Part shown: in pieces, positions 1 to 9,988 of the stretch
How positions within the stretch are numbered: position 1 is the first letter of the stretch
How the letters are laid out: every line of letters begins with the position of its first letter
Origin: Fen-1301 sp963786395
GTDB taxonomy: Bacteria; Bacteroidota; Ignavibacteria; Ignavibacteriales; Ignavibacteriaceae
DNA: 64,000 nucleotides
Assembly (NCBI GenBank): GCA_963786395.1
Contig: CAWAZD010000009.1
Coordinates: 124,001-188,000, forward strand
Reading direction: 5' to 3'
The notes under the pieces: model-generated
The model's database searches: none
Told to the model about the DNA's origin: nothing
The model's input: the letters and a program-made list of their open reading frames with translations, nothing else
Made by a program: the position numbers and the translations under genes

Positions 1-765
1 AGTGAATCCCTGTAAAAATCCCAGAGATGGTACCGGTACACCCATATGGAATTCAGGCATTATGAAGGAAAACTGAACTCCCAATAATCCCATTGGCGCA
101 AGCAGATAATACAGAATAGTGCCAATCACTACAGCAGCAAAGACACCGGGGAAGTTTTTAGGAAGACGAATTTTAGCGACCAATGTATAAATTACCAGAC
201 CCAAAGCCATTACACCGATGACAGGAAGACCGAATACATCTATTAATGGTGTGAATCCTATTAGACCCAATCCAATACCTGCAAGGCTTCCGAGGAGTCC
301 TGCCTGTGGAACTATTTTCTGAACCCATCCACCTATAAAGGAAAACAGGATTTTAATAATACCTATTAAAACCATAGTAGCCATACCAATATACCAGGTC
401 ATCATAGCTGCATCGTGAACCGCCATACCTTTCGATTTCAGGTAAATAAAAGCTGGTCCAAGTACAGTCAATGCTATACCGATGGTTGAGGGAGTATCAA
501 GCCCCAGCGGCATTGCAGTAACATTCGGGTTGTTTGTCTTCTTAGCCAGACGGAATGCCATAACAGTATAAATTATGTCACCCACTAATACGCCAAGAGC
601 GGTACCGGGAAACATTCTTGAATAAATAATATCAGCGGGGAATTTGAAAACAAAGATCAGGATTCCGGCAAGGAATGAAAGGACAGTGACGTTATCGAAC
701 ATCAGACCGAAGAAGCCGTTAAGGTCTTCTTTTACGAACCATTTATATTTGAATGTTGTTTGCAT
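1..765 (-). CDS. NCS2/AGZA-type purine or uracil permease, partial
   Basis: The frame is open from an ATG at 763-765 to the window edge, giving 255 N-terminal residues of a longer protein. It is strongly hydrophobic with at least six probable membrane segments. The start (KWFVKEDLNGFFGLMFDNV) and the motif AMPLGLDTPS near residue 75 resemble the FVxGDxxGFFGL and ALPYGINTPS motifs of AGZA/NCS2 xanthine-uracil-adenine permeases, which import nucleobases by ion symport across the inner membrane. The AMPLGLDTPS version differs from the usual text, so the substrate is uncertain and could be another anion or nucleobase. No strong ribosome binding site precedes the ATG. The C-terminal half lies outside the window. 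Confidence 0.65.
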   Translation of the reverse strand, partial: MQTTFKYKWFVKEDLNGFFGLMFDNVTVLSFLAGILIFVFKFPADIIYSRMFPGTALGVLVGDIIYTVMAFRLAKKTNNPNVTAMPLGLDTPSTIGIALTVLGPAFIYLKSKGMAVHDAAMMTWYIGMATMVLIGIIKILFSFIGGWVQKIVPQAGLLGSLAGIGLGLIGFTPLIDVFGLPVIGVMALGLVIYTLVAKIRLPKNFPGVFAAVVIGTILYYLLAPMGLLGVQFSFIMPEFHMGVPVPSLGFLQGFT

Positions 766-890
766 GGCTGTGAAAAAGGATTATTAAATGATAGTAATAA
801 TAATAAATTAAAAATTAGAAATTAAAAATTAAAAAAGAAGAAAGAGTAAACATTTTTAGATTTCAAATATTCAAAGGATCCCAAATAGTT

Positions 891-1801
891 CTATTTGACT
901 GTTAGTTGCAAGCCTTCTTTATAAGTTGTTGGTTTAATTTTGAAATAGTTCTCAAATTTTGAACTGTCAAACAGGTATTCATTTTCATATTGATACAACA
1001 TCTCGAAGGATTCTTTTACATCGGAATTGAACAATCCCACAAGTTTAAGCTGCCATTTTTTATATGCGCTCCATTTGGCAGGCACTTTCAGCAGTTCAGC
1101 GGTTAACTTAATATATTCTTCACCGGTCATTGCCTCTTTGGAAGTTGGAAGGTGCCAGGTTTGATTAAAAGCTTCCGGAGTATTTCCGATAAGCGCAACA
1201 GCTTTAGCGGCGTCAGGAGTAAAAGTAAAGGAGTGTTTCACTTTATCATTTAGCATCCAGTGAGCGGTCTTTCTTTTTTTAGATTATCAACCACCAATAT
1301 ATTAAATACAGAAGTTTTTATGTCTGGACCATAAAAATCAGCAGCCCTGACAATAACAGCTTCAAGATTTTTCTTTTCATATTCATCGATCAACATTTGA
1401 GCAATTTGTGAGCGGACCTTTCCTTTTTCACTGCAGGGGTTAAAAGGGGTATTTTCTGTCATAACACCAGTAACTTTACCATACATATAAACGTTATCAA
1501 AGAAAATAAGTTTAGCATTATGTCTTATGCAGGCATTTATCACATTCCTCATAATTACAGGCCACTGAGCCTGCCATATATTCAGATCATATTTCAGACC
1601 CGCAACCAGATAAACAATATCGGATCCTTTAACAGCATCCATAGTTTGACCAGGGTTTGTAAGGTCGGTTTTGATTACAATATCATCCGAATTAATCTTT
1701 TGGGGATTTCTTCCTGCCAGCAGGATTTTATCGGTATAATTTATTAGTTCATGAGTAAGGGGAATACCTATTGCGCCACCGGCACCTAAAATCGTCTGCA
1801 T
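891..1801 (-). pseudogene. NAD(P)-dependent epimerase/dehydratase, one-base frameshift
   Basis: Two adjacent frames make one atypical short-chain dehydrogenase of about 300 residues. The first part (1801-1250) has a Rossmann start (MQTILGAGGAIG, GxGGxIG), a FDNVYMYG stretch equivalent to the active-site Tyr region, and a VRAADFYGP motif seen in NAD-epimerases. The second part (1256-891) supplies the substrate-side domain (KHSFTFTPDAAKA, NQTWHLPT). The join lies beside an A7 run near 1270-1280: restoring one G gives NLKKGKTAHWMLNDKVKH, the expected continuous family text. AGGAGA precedes the ATG. The substrate is unknown, probably a nucleotide sugar or similar. A sequencing error and true inactivation are both possible; the intact conservation on both sides favours a recent or artefactual break. 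Confidence 0.8.
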
Positions 1802-1904
1802 TGATTTCTCCTAATTTGTATTCAAGTGAAAGTTATTAAATTATATTGAGAAAAATGTTGTTTTAGTGTGAAATTGATAAAATATCAAAAGGAAGACAAT
1901 TCGA

Positions 1905-2966
1905 ATGAATAAATTATTTTCTTCATTAAAAGTAAGAGGGGTTGAGTTTAAGAACCGCATAGCAGTATCACCGATGTGCCAGTATTCAAGTTTAAATGGG
2001 ATGCCTACCGAATGGCATTTTGTGCATTTAGGCAGCCGTGCTGTTGGAGGTAATGCTTTAATTATTCAGGAGGCAACTGCGGTATCCCCGGAAGGAAGAA
2101 TTTCACCGGATGATGCCGGCATCTGGAGTGATGAACATGCTGAAGCATATAAAAGAATTGCGGGGTTCATAACCTCACAGAATTCAGTCCCGGGAATTCA
2201 GCTTGCACATGCCGGAAGGAAAGCGTCAACATATTCGCCCTGGAAGGGTAGTGGAGCGGTGCTTGCTGAATTGGGAGGCTGGCAGGTTTACGGGCCAAGT
2301 GCTGTGCCTTTTGCAGAGAACTATCCAATGCCTCAGGAAATGGGGACAGACGATATTAAAAAAGTTATTAGTGATTTTACTGCTGCAGCAAAAAGAAGCG
2401 TTGAATCAGGGTTCAAATTAATAGAGCTTCATTTTGCGCACGGTTATCTAGTTCATGAATTCCTTTCACCTGTTTCTAATAAAAGAAAAGATTCATATGG
2501 CGGACGTTTTGAAAACCGTGTGCGTCTTGCATTTGAAATAACAGAGAATGTAAGAAAGGTTATACCCGAGGATTTTCCATTGTTTGTAAGAATATCATCT
2601 TCCGATTGGGTGGAGGGAGGGTGGACAATTGAAGACTCGGTCCGTCTTTCAATCATATTAAAATCAAAAGGAGTTGATCTTATAGACTGTTCAAGCGGCG
2701 GGAATGTATTAAAAGCAGTTATACCGATAGGCCCCGGATACCAGGTCCCTTTTGCGGAGCGGATAAAAAAAGAAGCGGATATATTAACCGGTGCTATTGG
2801 TTTCATTACCGCACCGGAACAAGCTGATAATATTATCAGAACAGGGCAGGCGGATATGGTGCTGATGGCAAGAGGAAGTTTAAGATATCCCTATTGGCCA
2901 TTTCATGCGGCTAAAGTATTAAAGGAAGATATTGAATGGCCCAAACAATATGAGAGGGCAAAGTGA
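1905..2966 (+). CDS. namA: NADPH dehydrogenase, old yellow enzyme family (YqjM-like)
   Basis: FMN-containing ene-reductase that reduces activated C=C bonds of enals, enones and nitro compounds with NADPH in the cytoplasm. The 353 residues match the YqjM class (about 338). Visible signatures are SPMCQYSS, with the redox-sensing Cys25 and Tyr27, and the substrate-anion pair His176/His179 followed by Tyr181 in HFAHGYLVHEFLSP. The YGGRFENR and MARGSLRYPYW segments are also typical. The stop overlaps the GTG of the GH63 gene by 4 bases, so the two are co-transcribed, although no metabolic link is obvious. It is divergent from the epimerase gene, with about 100 bases between them that probably hold both promoters. 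Confidence 0.9.
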   Translation: MNKLFSSLKVRGVEFKNRIAVSPMCQYSSLNGMPTEWHFVHLGSRAVGGNALIIQEATAVSPEGRISPDDAGIWSDEHAEAYKRIAGFITSQNSVPGIQLAHAGRKASTYSPWKGSGAVLAELGGWQVYGPSAVPFAENYPMPQEMGTDDIKKVISDFTAAAKRSVESGFKLIELHFAHGYLVHEFLSPVSNKRKDSYGGRFENRVRLAFEITENVRKVIPEDFPLFVRISSSDWVEGGWTIEDSVRLSIILKSKGVDLIDCSSGGNVLKAVIPIGPGYQVPFAERIKKEADILTGAIGFITAPEQADNIIRTGQADMVLMARGSLRYPYWPFHAAKVLKEDIEWPKQYERAK

Positions 2967-5533
2967 ATTGGGGTTCGTTTCTATCAACACGTCAGTGGGG
3001 TACAGTAAGAGAGGATTACAGTGTAGACGGTGATGCATGGAATTATTTTTCATATGAAGATGCTTTATCCCGTGCGTACAGATGGGGTGAAGATGGTATT
3101 GGGGGGATCTGCGATGAGAATCAGATAATTTGTTTTGCTCCTGCTTTCTGGAACGGAAAGGATGGAATAATAAAAGAAAGGCTTTTCGGGCTTACAAATA
3201 AAGAGGGCAACCACGGGGAGGATGTAAAGGAATACTATTATTATCTTGATAATACTCCTTCACATGACTATATGAAGATGCTTTATAAATATCCCCAATC
3301 TCCATTTCCATATGAACAATTAAAAGAAGAAAACAAAAAACGGAACCGCCTTGATCGGGAGTATGAACTAATCGACACAGGTATATTTAATGAAGACAAG
3401 TACTTTGATGTGTTCGTAGAATACGCAAAACAGGATGCGGAAGATATTTTTATTAAGATTATATGTTTTAACAGAGGGGGTGAAAAGGCACGTCTTGATA
3501 TAATACCTCAAATCTGGTTCAGGAATACCTGGGCATGGGGGAAGGATCCATTTGTTCCGGAAATTACAAATGAAGAGGAGAAGCATTTAATAATTAAACA
3601 TAAAGAGAATAGCCCTTATTATCTATATTATGAGAATTCAGCCGAAGTATTGTTTTGTAATAATGAAACCAATTCTAAAAAACTATACAATTCGGATTCA
3701 AACGTTAAGTATTTCAAAGATGGGATAAATGAATACATAATAAACCAAAATAAGTCAAGTATTAACAGGGTGTCCGGTACAAAGGCAGGGTTAAGATATA
3801 TTACTGAAGTTGTACCAAATAATCCTGTAGTTATAAGACTCCGACTTACAAAGTTGCAGCTGCCCGATAATCCGTTTGATAACTTTGAAGGAGTATTTAA
3901 CAATAAAATAAAAGAAGCGGATGATTTCTACAACGGGATTCAAAAGGATATTCATGATGAAGATGAGCGAAGAATTCAGAGGCAGGCATTTGCAGGAATG
4001 TTGTGGAACAAACAATTTTATTATTATGATGTAAGAGAATGGCTTAATGGAGATTCAACGCAGCCAGCTCCACCTGATGAAAGAAAGAATGGAAGAAATT
4101 CAGATTGGTTCAACCTTAATAATTCAGATATAATTTCAGTACCGGATAACTGGGAATATCCATGGTATGCCACATGGGATACAGGATTTCATTGCATTCC
4201 TTTTGCTCTTATCGATCCTGATTATGCCAAGAACCAGCTTCTTATGTTTACAAAGGAATGGTACATGCATCCCAGTGGGCAGCTTCCCGCGTATGAATGG
4301 AACTTCAGTGATGTTAATCCGCCGGTACATGCATGGGCAGCATGGCGTGTATATAAAATAGAAGAGAAATATAAAGGTAAGGGGGATTTGGTTTTTCTTG
4401 AGCGTATACTGCATAAGCTGCTAATCAATTTTACCTGGTGGGTGAATAAAAAGGATTATGGTGGCAGGAATATTTTTCAGGGTGGCTTCCTTGGAATGGA
4501 TAATATAGGTGTATTTGACAGAAGCAATGGATTGGGGAAGAATTTAAGATTAGATCAGACAGACGGTACAGCATGGATGGCTATGTATTCATTGAATATG
4601 ATGAGAATAGCTCTTGAGCTGTCAAAGGAAAAGCCATATTACCAGGATATAGCTACTAAATTCTTTGAGCATTTTCTATACATTGCCGGTGCGATGGAAA
4701 ATATGGGAGATAATGGTTGTGGTCTTTGGGATAATGAAGACCAGTTTTATTATGACATACTTCATTCGGAAAACCAGAAAACCTCACAGATGATTAAAAT
4801 AAGATCTATGGTAGGATTGATACCATTATTCGCGGTGGAGGTGCTTGAATCAGACCAGCTGGATTATGCGCCACAATTTAATGCGCGCCTTGACTGGTTC
4901 CTGAATTACCGCCCGGATCTTGCAAAACTTGTATCACGTTGGAATGTACATGGTAAAGGAGAGAGGCACCTTCTGTCTCTTCTTCGAGGCAGCAGAATGA
5001 AAAAACTTATAAAGAGAATTCTTGATGAAACCGAATATCTTTCTGATTATGGCGTAAGGTCTTTGTCTAAAGTTTATAAAGATAACCCGTATGTGTTTTC
5101 TTCAGACGGGGAAAATATTACGGTAAAGTACACGCCCGCTGAATCAGATAATGGAATGTTTGGAGGTAACTCCAACTGGCGCGGTCCTATTTGGTTTCCG
5201 GGTAACTTTCTTTTAATTGAATCGCTTCAGCGGTTCCATCATTATTATGGTGATGAATTTCTAATTGAATATCCTATTGGTTCAGGAAAGAACATTACAA
5301 TAAAGGATGCGGCAAATGAATTAACACGCAGACTTAAAAATTTATTCCTTAGAGACAAACAAGGAAGACGTGCCGTGTTTGGTAATAACGAGAAGTTTCA
5401 AAATGACCCGAACTTTAAGGATTATATTTTATTCAATGAATATTTTAACGGGGATACTGGTGAAGGGCTTGGAGCATCGCACCAAACCGGTTGGACCGGT
5501 TTGATTGCAAAACTACTTCAACCCAGGGGGTAA
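2963..5533 (+). CDS. GH63-family glucosidase
   Basis: An 856-residue protein starting at a GTG that overlaps the upstream stop (GTGA). The opening text (STRQWGTVREDYS, AYRWGEDGIGGICD, ERLFGLTNKEGNHGEDVKEYY) is characteristic of the bacterial GH63 group annotated as glucosidase or mannosyl-oligosaccharide glucosidase. The (alpha/alpha)6 catalytic part begins near residue 390, with the conserved YPWYATWDTGFHCIP segment that carries an active-site Asp, and ends with NSNWRGPIWFPGNF and GEGLGASHQTGWTGL. There is no signal peptide, so it should act in the cytoplasm on alpha-glucosidic oligosaccharides or glucosylglycerate-like solutes; the exact substrate cannot be read. It fits the alpha-glucan theme of the rest of the window. 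Confidence 0.87.
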   Translation: MNWGSFLSTRQWGTVREDYSVDGDAWNYFSYEDALSRAYRWGEDGIGGICDENQIICFAPAFWNGKDGIIKERLFGLTNKEGNHGEDVKEYYYYLDNTPSHDYMKMLYKYPQSPFPYEQLKEENKKRNRLDREYELIDTGIFNEDKYFDVFVEYAKQDAEDIFIKIICFNRGGEKARLDIIPQIWFRNTWAWGKDPFVPEITNEEEKHLIIKHKENSPYYLYYENSAEVLFCNNETNSKKLYNSDSNVKYFKDGINEYIINQNKSSINRVSGTKAGLRYITEVVPNNPVVIRLRLTKLQLPDNPFDNFEGVFNNKIKEADDFYNGIQKDIHDEDERRIQRQAFAGMLWNKQFYYYDVREWLNGDSTQPAPPDERKNGRNSDWFNLNNSDIISVPDNWEYPWYATWDTGFHCIPFALIDPDYAKNQLLMFTKEWYMHPSGQLPAYEWNFSDVNPPVHAWAAWRVYKIEEKYKGKGDLVFLERILHKLLINFTWWVNKKDYGGRNIFQGGFLGMDNIGVFDRSNGLGKNLRLDQTDGTAWMAMYSLNMMRIALELSKEKPYYQDIATKFFEHFLYIAGAMENMGDNGCGLWDNEDQFYYDILHSENQKTSQMIKIRSMVGLIPLFAVEVLESDQLDYAPQFNARLDWFLNYRPDLAKLVSRWNVHGKGERHLLSLLRGSRMKKLIKRILDETEYLSDYGVRSLSKVYKDNPYVFSSDGENITVKYTPAESDNGMFGGNSNWRGPIWFPGNFLLIESLQRFHHYYGDEFLIEYPIGSGKNITIKDAANELTRRLKNLFLRDKQGRRAVFGNNEKFQNDPNFKDYILFNEYFNGDTGEGLGASHQTGWTGLIAKLLQPRG

Positions 5534-5690
5534 ACTCCATCAACATAAAATACTCAAGCCATATTGAAAACGGCTTAATCTCCCACTGGTAAACCGCTCT
5601 GGAAGTACCCATGAACCGCTCTGTAAATACTCTGGCTATAGAGATCGTACTTTCTTTTAGTTTTTAACCTGAACTATTTAACTTATAAGG

Positions 5691-7469
5691 TTACCACCCT
5701 ATCTTTCTTCCGGCGTTTTCTTTCTTAAGCCATTCCATTAAAGGCTGGAAGTATTCAATCATACCTTTGGCGCTTAATTCTTCACCGGTTTTTTCTTTGA
5801 TGAATGAACGCCAGTCAACTGTTTTTCCTTTTTCAAGTATGCTGGTTAAATATTTCCCGGTTTCCTTGCTATTATAATAATTAGCACTATGTGGATTCTG
5901 TTTAAGTATATTTTTAGAAATATAATTATGAAGCTGATATTGTATCAGTTTAGCAACTGCGTAATTATAATAATAAGCAGGAGCATCGTTGATGTGTGTT
6001 TTTGTTGAAGCATCACAGAATTCCTCACCGCGGTTAGTTGGGGGAACAATACCCTGGTATTTTTCAGCAAGTTCCCACCACTTTTTATTGTACTCGTTCT
6101 TAGGAAGATTATCTTCATAGAATGAATATTCCCAGAGAGACATTGTCCCTGTAGCGAATGGAATAAACACAACGTTGCTAAGGGCTTCATTAAGTAACCA
6201 CTTGATGGAATCTATCTGAACATTATTTGCCATTAATCCGATTTCCCTTAAATAAGGCTGCTGCATGCAAGCTGTTGAAATCAGCTCTCCCATGCCTTCA
6301 TGGAAGCCAGGGTTTAACCCGTCGCGTAAAAGAATAGGAACATTGGGATTGGAGTATGCCATAAAATAATATGTATGACCGAGTTCATGGTGTACTGTCT
6401 GGAACCATTCGGCATTTGCTTCAACGTTCATGAGTGAACGGACATCTTTGTCAAGATCAAGGTGCCAGGCGGATGCATGCGTGTTTTTCTTCCGGGGGGA
6501 ATTGGCAGGCAGCGAATAAAGATCTGACTTTTCCCAGAATGACTGAGGCAGATGTCCCATTCCCATTGACATATAAAAACGCTCACCTTGTTTTACAATC
6601 CATTCCGGTGTTTTGTCTTTGAACATATTGTCGAGATTAATTCCCTCAACAATTCCCGGCCATTCCTGCCCCCAACGATTTGGAAGCCAGTGAGCAGGAA
6701 TTTTATCAGGAACCGCTACATGATAACGTTCTGCCAGTTTATATTTTACCCATGTGTAGATCTGATCATATAAAGGTTTCAACTGCTCATTAACCTTCTG
6801 CATCCAATCCTTCATTTCTGAAGCGTTCATTCCATACTGCGAAATTTCAAGATCGAAATAGGAAGAATAACTCATTTCCCTGGCTACTTTATTTCTTAAC
6901 TGCTGAAGGTTAGCAAGTCCATCTTTCAGGTTTTTACCAATTTCTTTCGAGGCTTCCCATATCTCCTGACGTTTGGCAAGGTCTGTCTCGCTTACTAGCA
7001 TATTATCAATATCATTAGCCGAAACTTTTTTGCCATCTTTTAATTTGAATTCAAAACTATATAGGTCTTTGGTTTGTTTAGCTTCAGCATTAACAAGCTG
7101 GTCAACTACCTGAGGAATCGAACCAGGGGCGTGACTTGCGTTATATAATATTTTTTCAAGCTGCCCAACTGTTATGTAATCGAGTTTACTTTTTTCTTTC
7201 AAATACATTTTAACGGAATCGATTATGCCTTTTCTTCCCATGAATTCAGAAAGTACTTTACTTGCTTCAACCTGTTTCTGGGAATTTGCATCATTGACAT
7301 CGGTATTGGCAACCCACTGGGCTAGATTTGCCTGGTAAAAGAGCCCCTGATACTCTTTGGTATAATTGTCAACAAACTTCTTTGCGTCCTGTTCGGATGA
7401 GGAGTTACAGTTGAAGAGCGTGAAAGAAATTACAAACATAATGACTGGCAGACTGATTTGTTTAAACAT
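5691..7469 (-). CDS. M2-family (ACE-like) zinc peptidase, lipoprotein
   Basis: A 592-residue metallopeptidase. The first 21 residues are a lipoprotein signal with lipobox LFNC (Cys21), placing it at a membrane facing the periplasm or surface. The zinc site is HELGH at about residues 360-364, with the third ligand Glu in PGFHEGMGE about 30 residues later, the spacing of angiotensin-converting-enzyme family M2 (gluzincins). Flanking text PILLRDGLNPGFHEG is close to the family's PILLREGANPGFHEA. M2 enzymes act as dipeptidyl carboxypeptidases; here the role is probably peptide scavenging. It is a single gene with a weak start context. No missing catalytic residue is seen. Confidence 0.9.
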   Translation of the reverse strand: MFKQISLPVIMFVISFTLFNCNSSSEQDAKKFVDNYTKEYQGLFYQANLAQWVANTDVNDANSQKQVEASKVLSEFMGRKGIIDSVKMYLKEKSKLDYITVGQLEKILYNASHAPGSIPQVVDQLVNAEAKQTKDLYSFEFKLKDGKKVSANDIDNMLVSETDLAKRQEIWEASKEIGKNLKDGLANLQQLRNKVAREMSYSSYFDLEISQYGMNASEMKDWMQKVNEQLKPLYDQIYTWVKYKLAERYHVAVPDKIPAHWLPNRWGQEWPGIVEGINLDNMFKDKTPEWIVKQGERFYMSMGMGHLPQSFWEKSDLYSLPANSPRKKNTHASAWHLDLDKDVRSLMNVEANAEWFQTVHHELGHTYYFMAYSNPNVPILLRDGLNPGFHEGMGELISTACMQQPYLREIGLMANNVQIDSIKWLLNEALSNVVFIPFATGTMSLWEYSFYEDNLPKNEYNKKWWELAEKYQGIVPPTNRGEEFCDASTKTHINDAPAYYYNYAVAKLIQYQLHNYISKNILKQNPHSANYYNSKETGKYLTSILEKGKTVDWRSFIKEKTGEELSAKGMIEYFQPLMEWLKKENAGRKIGW

Positions 7470-7534
7470 GATAAACCTGAATAAATTAATTAGGTTAAAA
7501 TTAATAAATATTCAGATAATTATTTAATCAAATT

Positions 7535-8818
7535 TCAATAAAGATTTCTGTCGGTGGAATTCATTCCTGATTCGTACCAGGAAATGACGGAGTACGCCCC
7601 GGTATTAGGAAAATTAGGCGGTGCACTAAACATAAAGCGGCTGTCATAGGAATAATTTTTGCTATAGCCGGTGGCAATATGACCTCCGGAAATAGTACCT
7701 ACTGGTCCTCTAACATTCTGAATAATTCCGCCAATTATATTTATGTATCCCCTGTATGAACCGGTGTTATAATTATCCGCAGTAAAGCTGCCGTTCTGGC
7801 AATAAATAGATGCGTTGATATATATACCCGTTTTATTGGCAAGATTATCTTCAACATAACAATTGTTTTGGCAAACCAATCCAAAAATATCTGAAGAAGC
7901 GGGGTTAACCTGCGGGTTAGTTTTATATACAATATCACTGTCAAGATAACAGGATCCGCCAACAGTTGCGGATTTACCACTGCATCCGAGAGTATACTGC
8001 CCTTTAATGGTTCCTTTCAAACGGATAGTTCCGCTGTTAACAAATATTACTCCATTAGGCGCAAAAGTTGAAAGTTTTTTTGTGGTGTCCTTTCCATTCC
8101 AGGTATATCTGTATCTAATTGAATCAGTTACAAAGTTTAGATAAACAGTATCATGCCCGGTAAATTCTTTTCCATTAGAGAGGGCATAGGTTTCAACACT
8201 TGATACACCGGCAGAATTAATAGGAATACTGGCTCCTGTCTGTAAACCTCCTGCAAAAGTAGGATGATCCGAATTTTTCCCATTAGCGTAAACCACGCCA
8301 CCCTTAGTTCCAACAAAGCCATAGAAATATGGATTTCCATTAACTGTTAATACATCCTGGGTTTGTAATGGTCCTTTTACAGTATCGCCGGTTGCCCATG
8401 CAACACCATTTTCACTCACAGAATAAAATGCGTATCGTGAGAATCTGCTTGGTTGGAAAATAACAGTAATTGTATCATGGTAAACAATGTTATTGTATCC
8501 GGTATAATAACCGGAATAAGTGGAAACACTGGTAATGCTTTTAATCAGTTTTGCAGTATCCAAATTCTTAACAGTAATTGTAAATGATCCCCCCTGGCAG
8601 GCAATATTTGTATATCCACCAGCCCACGTTGGGTTCAAATAAAATTTATTGCATGCAATATTTGCTCCTGTCAAGCAAATATCATGAGAAACTTGCCGGC
8701 TTGCATAATAAGTCATATTGTCATTAGCGCTTAAAGACATGCGGTTAAAATTATTGCCAATTAAAAGGAAAGCCACACTAAACCCCAATACGACTAATAA
8801 TACTGCTTTGCCGCCCAT
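7535..8818 (-). CDS. PilX-like pilus/secretion-associated protein, unknown family
   Basis: A 427-residue protein, last of three co-oriented genes (3-base gap to the gene before it). It begins MGGKAVLLVVLGFSVAFLL, a short polar start followed by one hydrophobic helix of the kind found in type IV pilin-like proteins, but it lacks a GFTLIE prepilin peptidase site. After the helix comes a long Gly, Asn, Ser and Tyr-rich extracytoplasmic region that looks beta-rich, with many Cys residues (about nine) that could form disulfides. Its position after PilV-like and PilW-like genes suggests the PilX slot of a minor-pilin set; a DUF4900-type domain is possible. No enzymatic motif is visible. Confidence 0.5.
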   Translation of the reverse strand: MGGKAVLLVVLGFSVAFLLIGNNFNRMSLSANDNMTYYASRQVSHDICLTGANIACNKFYLNPTWAGGYTNIACQGGSFTITVKNLDTAKLIKSITSVSTYSGYYTGYNNIVYHDTITVIFQPSRFSRYAFYSVSENGVAWATGDTVKGPLQTQDVLTVNGNPYFYGFVGTKGGVVYANGKNSDHPTFAGGLQTGASIPINSAGVSSVETYALSNGKEFTGHDTVYLNFVTDSIRYRYTWNGKDTTKKLSTFAPNGVIFVNSGTIRLKGTIKGQYTLGCSGKSATVGGSCYLDSDIVYKTNPQVNPASSDIFGLVCQNNCYVEDNLANKTGIYINASIYCQNGSFTADNYNTGSYRGYINIIGGIIQNVRGPVGTISGGHIATGYSKNYSYDSRFMFSAPPNFPNTGAYSVISWYESGMNSTDRNLY

Positions 8819-8821
8819 AAT

Positions 8822-9418
8822 TTACCTGTTTTTAATATTTGGGAGAGCCAATCTTTCCTGGCGCCAATAGGCATAGATCTGGCTGCTGTCAATGGATGTA
8901 TTTTCAATATTCATATTTAACTCAATGTCAGTAATTAACGGAAGATTTGTTGCCGTAACCGGACAATGGATAGTATCGCCGTTAAAGTCATAGTAAACCA
9001 GATAAAAGCGTGTAATTCCCGCATCCGAACCCGTAGGAGTAATATTGTTCACAACTCTGTAAAGAATTTTATCACGGGGATTTGCTGTCGCGCTAAGTGC
9101 GCTTGCCGGTCCAAGATAATAATAGATAGTATCCATTTTACCATTTTGATCGATATCAGCAACAAACCTTATAGATGCAGTGTCAGCTAAAAGGATAGAT
9201 TTGGAAACATCCTGTATATTCGTATAATCCGAACAGTAACCAATACGTCTGAAATCTGTTTCCAGAATCTGTGCCTGCACAACCAGGTTCTGCTGGCATA
9301 CAACTTCACCGGAATTTATATAAACATTCTGTGTGGCATTCCCGTTCAATTTAAGCATTATGCCAACCATCATTCCACCGATGATTATTGAAGCCACAAG
9401 ATCTATCATTGTTCCCAT
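8822..9418 (-). CDS. PilW-like minor pseudopilin
   Basis: 198 residues. A hydrophobic N-terminal helix (IDLVASIIIGGMMVGIMLKL) is followed by a soluble domain with VCQQNLVVQAQILETDFRRIGY, which resembles the region after the N-terminal helix of PilW-type minor pilins (LQxDLRxAGY). The canonical prepilin cleavage motif is absent. The gene lies 15 bases after the PilV-like gene and 3 bases before the PilX-like gene, so all three are probably one transcript. It probably assembles in the envelope as part of a pilus tip or type II-like pseudopilus, but no ATPase, platform or prepilin peptidase gene lies in the window. Confidence 0.5.
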   Translation of the reverse strand: MGTMIDLVASIIIGGMMVGIMLKLNGNATQNVYINSGEVVCQQNLVVQAQILETDFRRIGYCSDYTNIQDVSKSILLADTASIRFVADIDQNGKMDTIYYYLGPASALSATANPRDKILYRVVNNITPTGSDAGITRFYLVYYDFNGDTIHCPVTATNLPLITDIELNMNIENTSIDSSQIYAYWRQERLALPNIKNR

Positions 9419-9433
9419 ATTATAAGTATAGTA

Positions 9434-9988
9434 TTATTTAAAAATCCAGTAACTGTAAACCTGGGATAATTTTATTGTGTCCTGTACCTGTTGGGTAGTA
9501 GCCTTTACCTTGGTATAGTATTGACTAGTCAGAGTACTTTGAATCATATAAGGACTTGTAACATAAACTGTTATTTTTTTCTGCCAAGTTTTTGAAGCAG
9601 TAATTACATCGGGAGTAGTAGGTAAAACATAATCTACTGTACACCTTAAATTAAATACAACTCCGTTATGATCAGGGACTGTATCCGTTCTTGTATAATT
9701 ATCATAATCATCAATGTCATTAAATGTATCAAAAGTTTCGCCGGTTTCAGGGCCAAGAGTAGATGAAAGTTTAGTGCTGTCAGAAACAGCGGCGGATACA
9801 GTGGCTTGGTCATAGTCGAGTCGCTCAATTTCCTGGATCATTGACTGCGCCAGAGAATAACCAAGTATCTCAAACTTAGAATTGTATAATGTAGTGTTAG
9901 TTTGAAGAAACATATTATTTACACGTAGAATTAGAACTGATAACAATACCATTGCTAACATTGTAATCATTGTCTGTCCGGAATTCAT
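9434..9988 (-). CDS. PilV-like minor pseudopilin
   Basis: 184 residues and first of the three pilin-like genes. It starts MNSGQTMITMLAMVLLSVLIL, a hydrophobic N-terminal helix preceded by Gly-Gln, followed by NSKFEILGYSLAQSMIQEIERLDYDQ. Family PilV proteins have an equivalent AxxLAQxKMEEL segment. The rest contains a beta-rich domain (WQKKITVYVTSPYM) that also occurs in pilins annotated as prepilin-type cleavage proteins. The Gly at position 4 could be a non-standard processing site, but the usual FTLIE is missing. No Shine-Dalgarno is evident upstream, where the sequence is AT-rich. Confidence 0.5.
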   Translation of the reverse strand: MNSGQTMITMLAMVLLSVLILRVNNMFLQTNTTLYNSKFEILGYSLAQSMIQEIERLDYDQATVSAAVSDSTKLSSTLGPETGETFDTFNDIDDYDNYTRTDTVPDHNGVVFNLRCTVDYVLPTTPDVITASKTWQKKITVYVTSPYMIQSTLTSQYYTKVKATTQQVQDTIKLSQVYSYWIFK

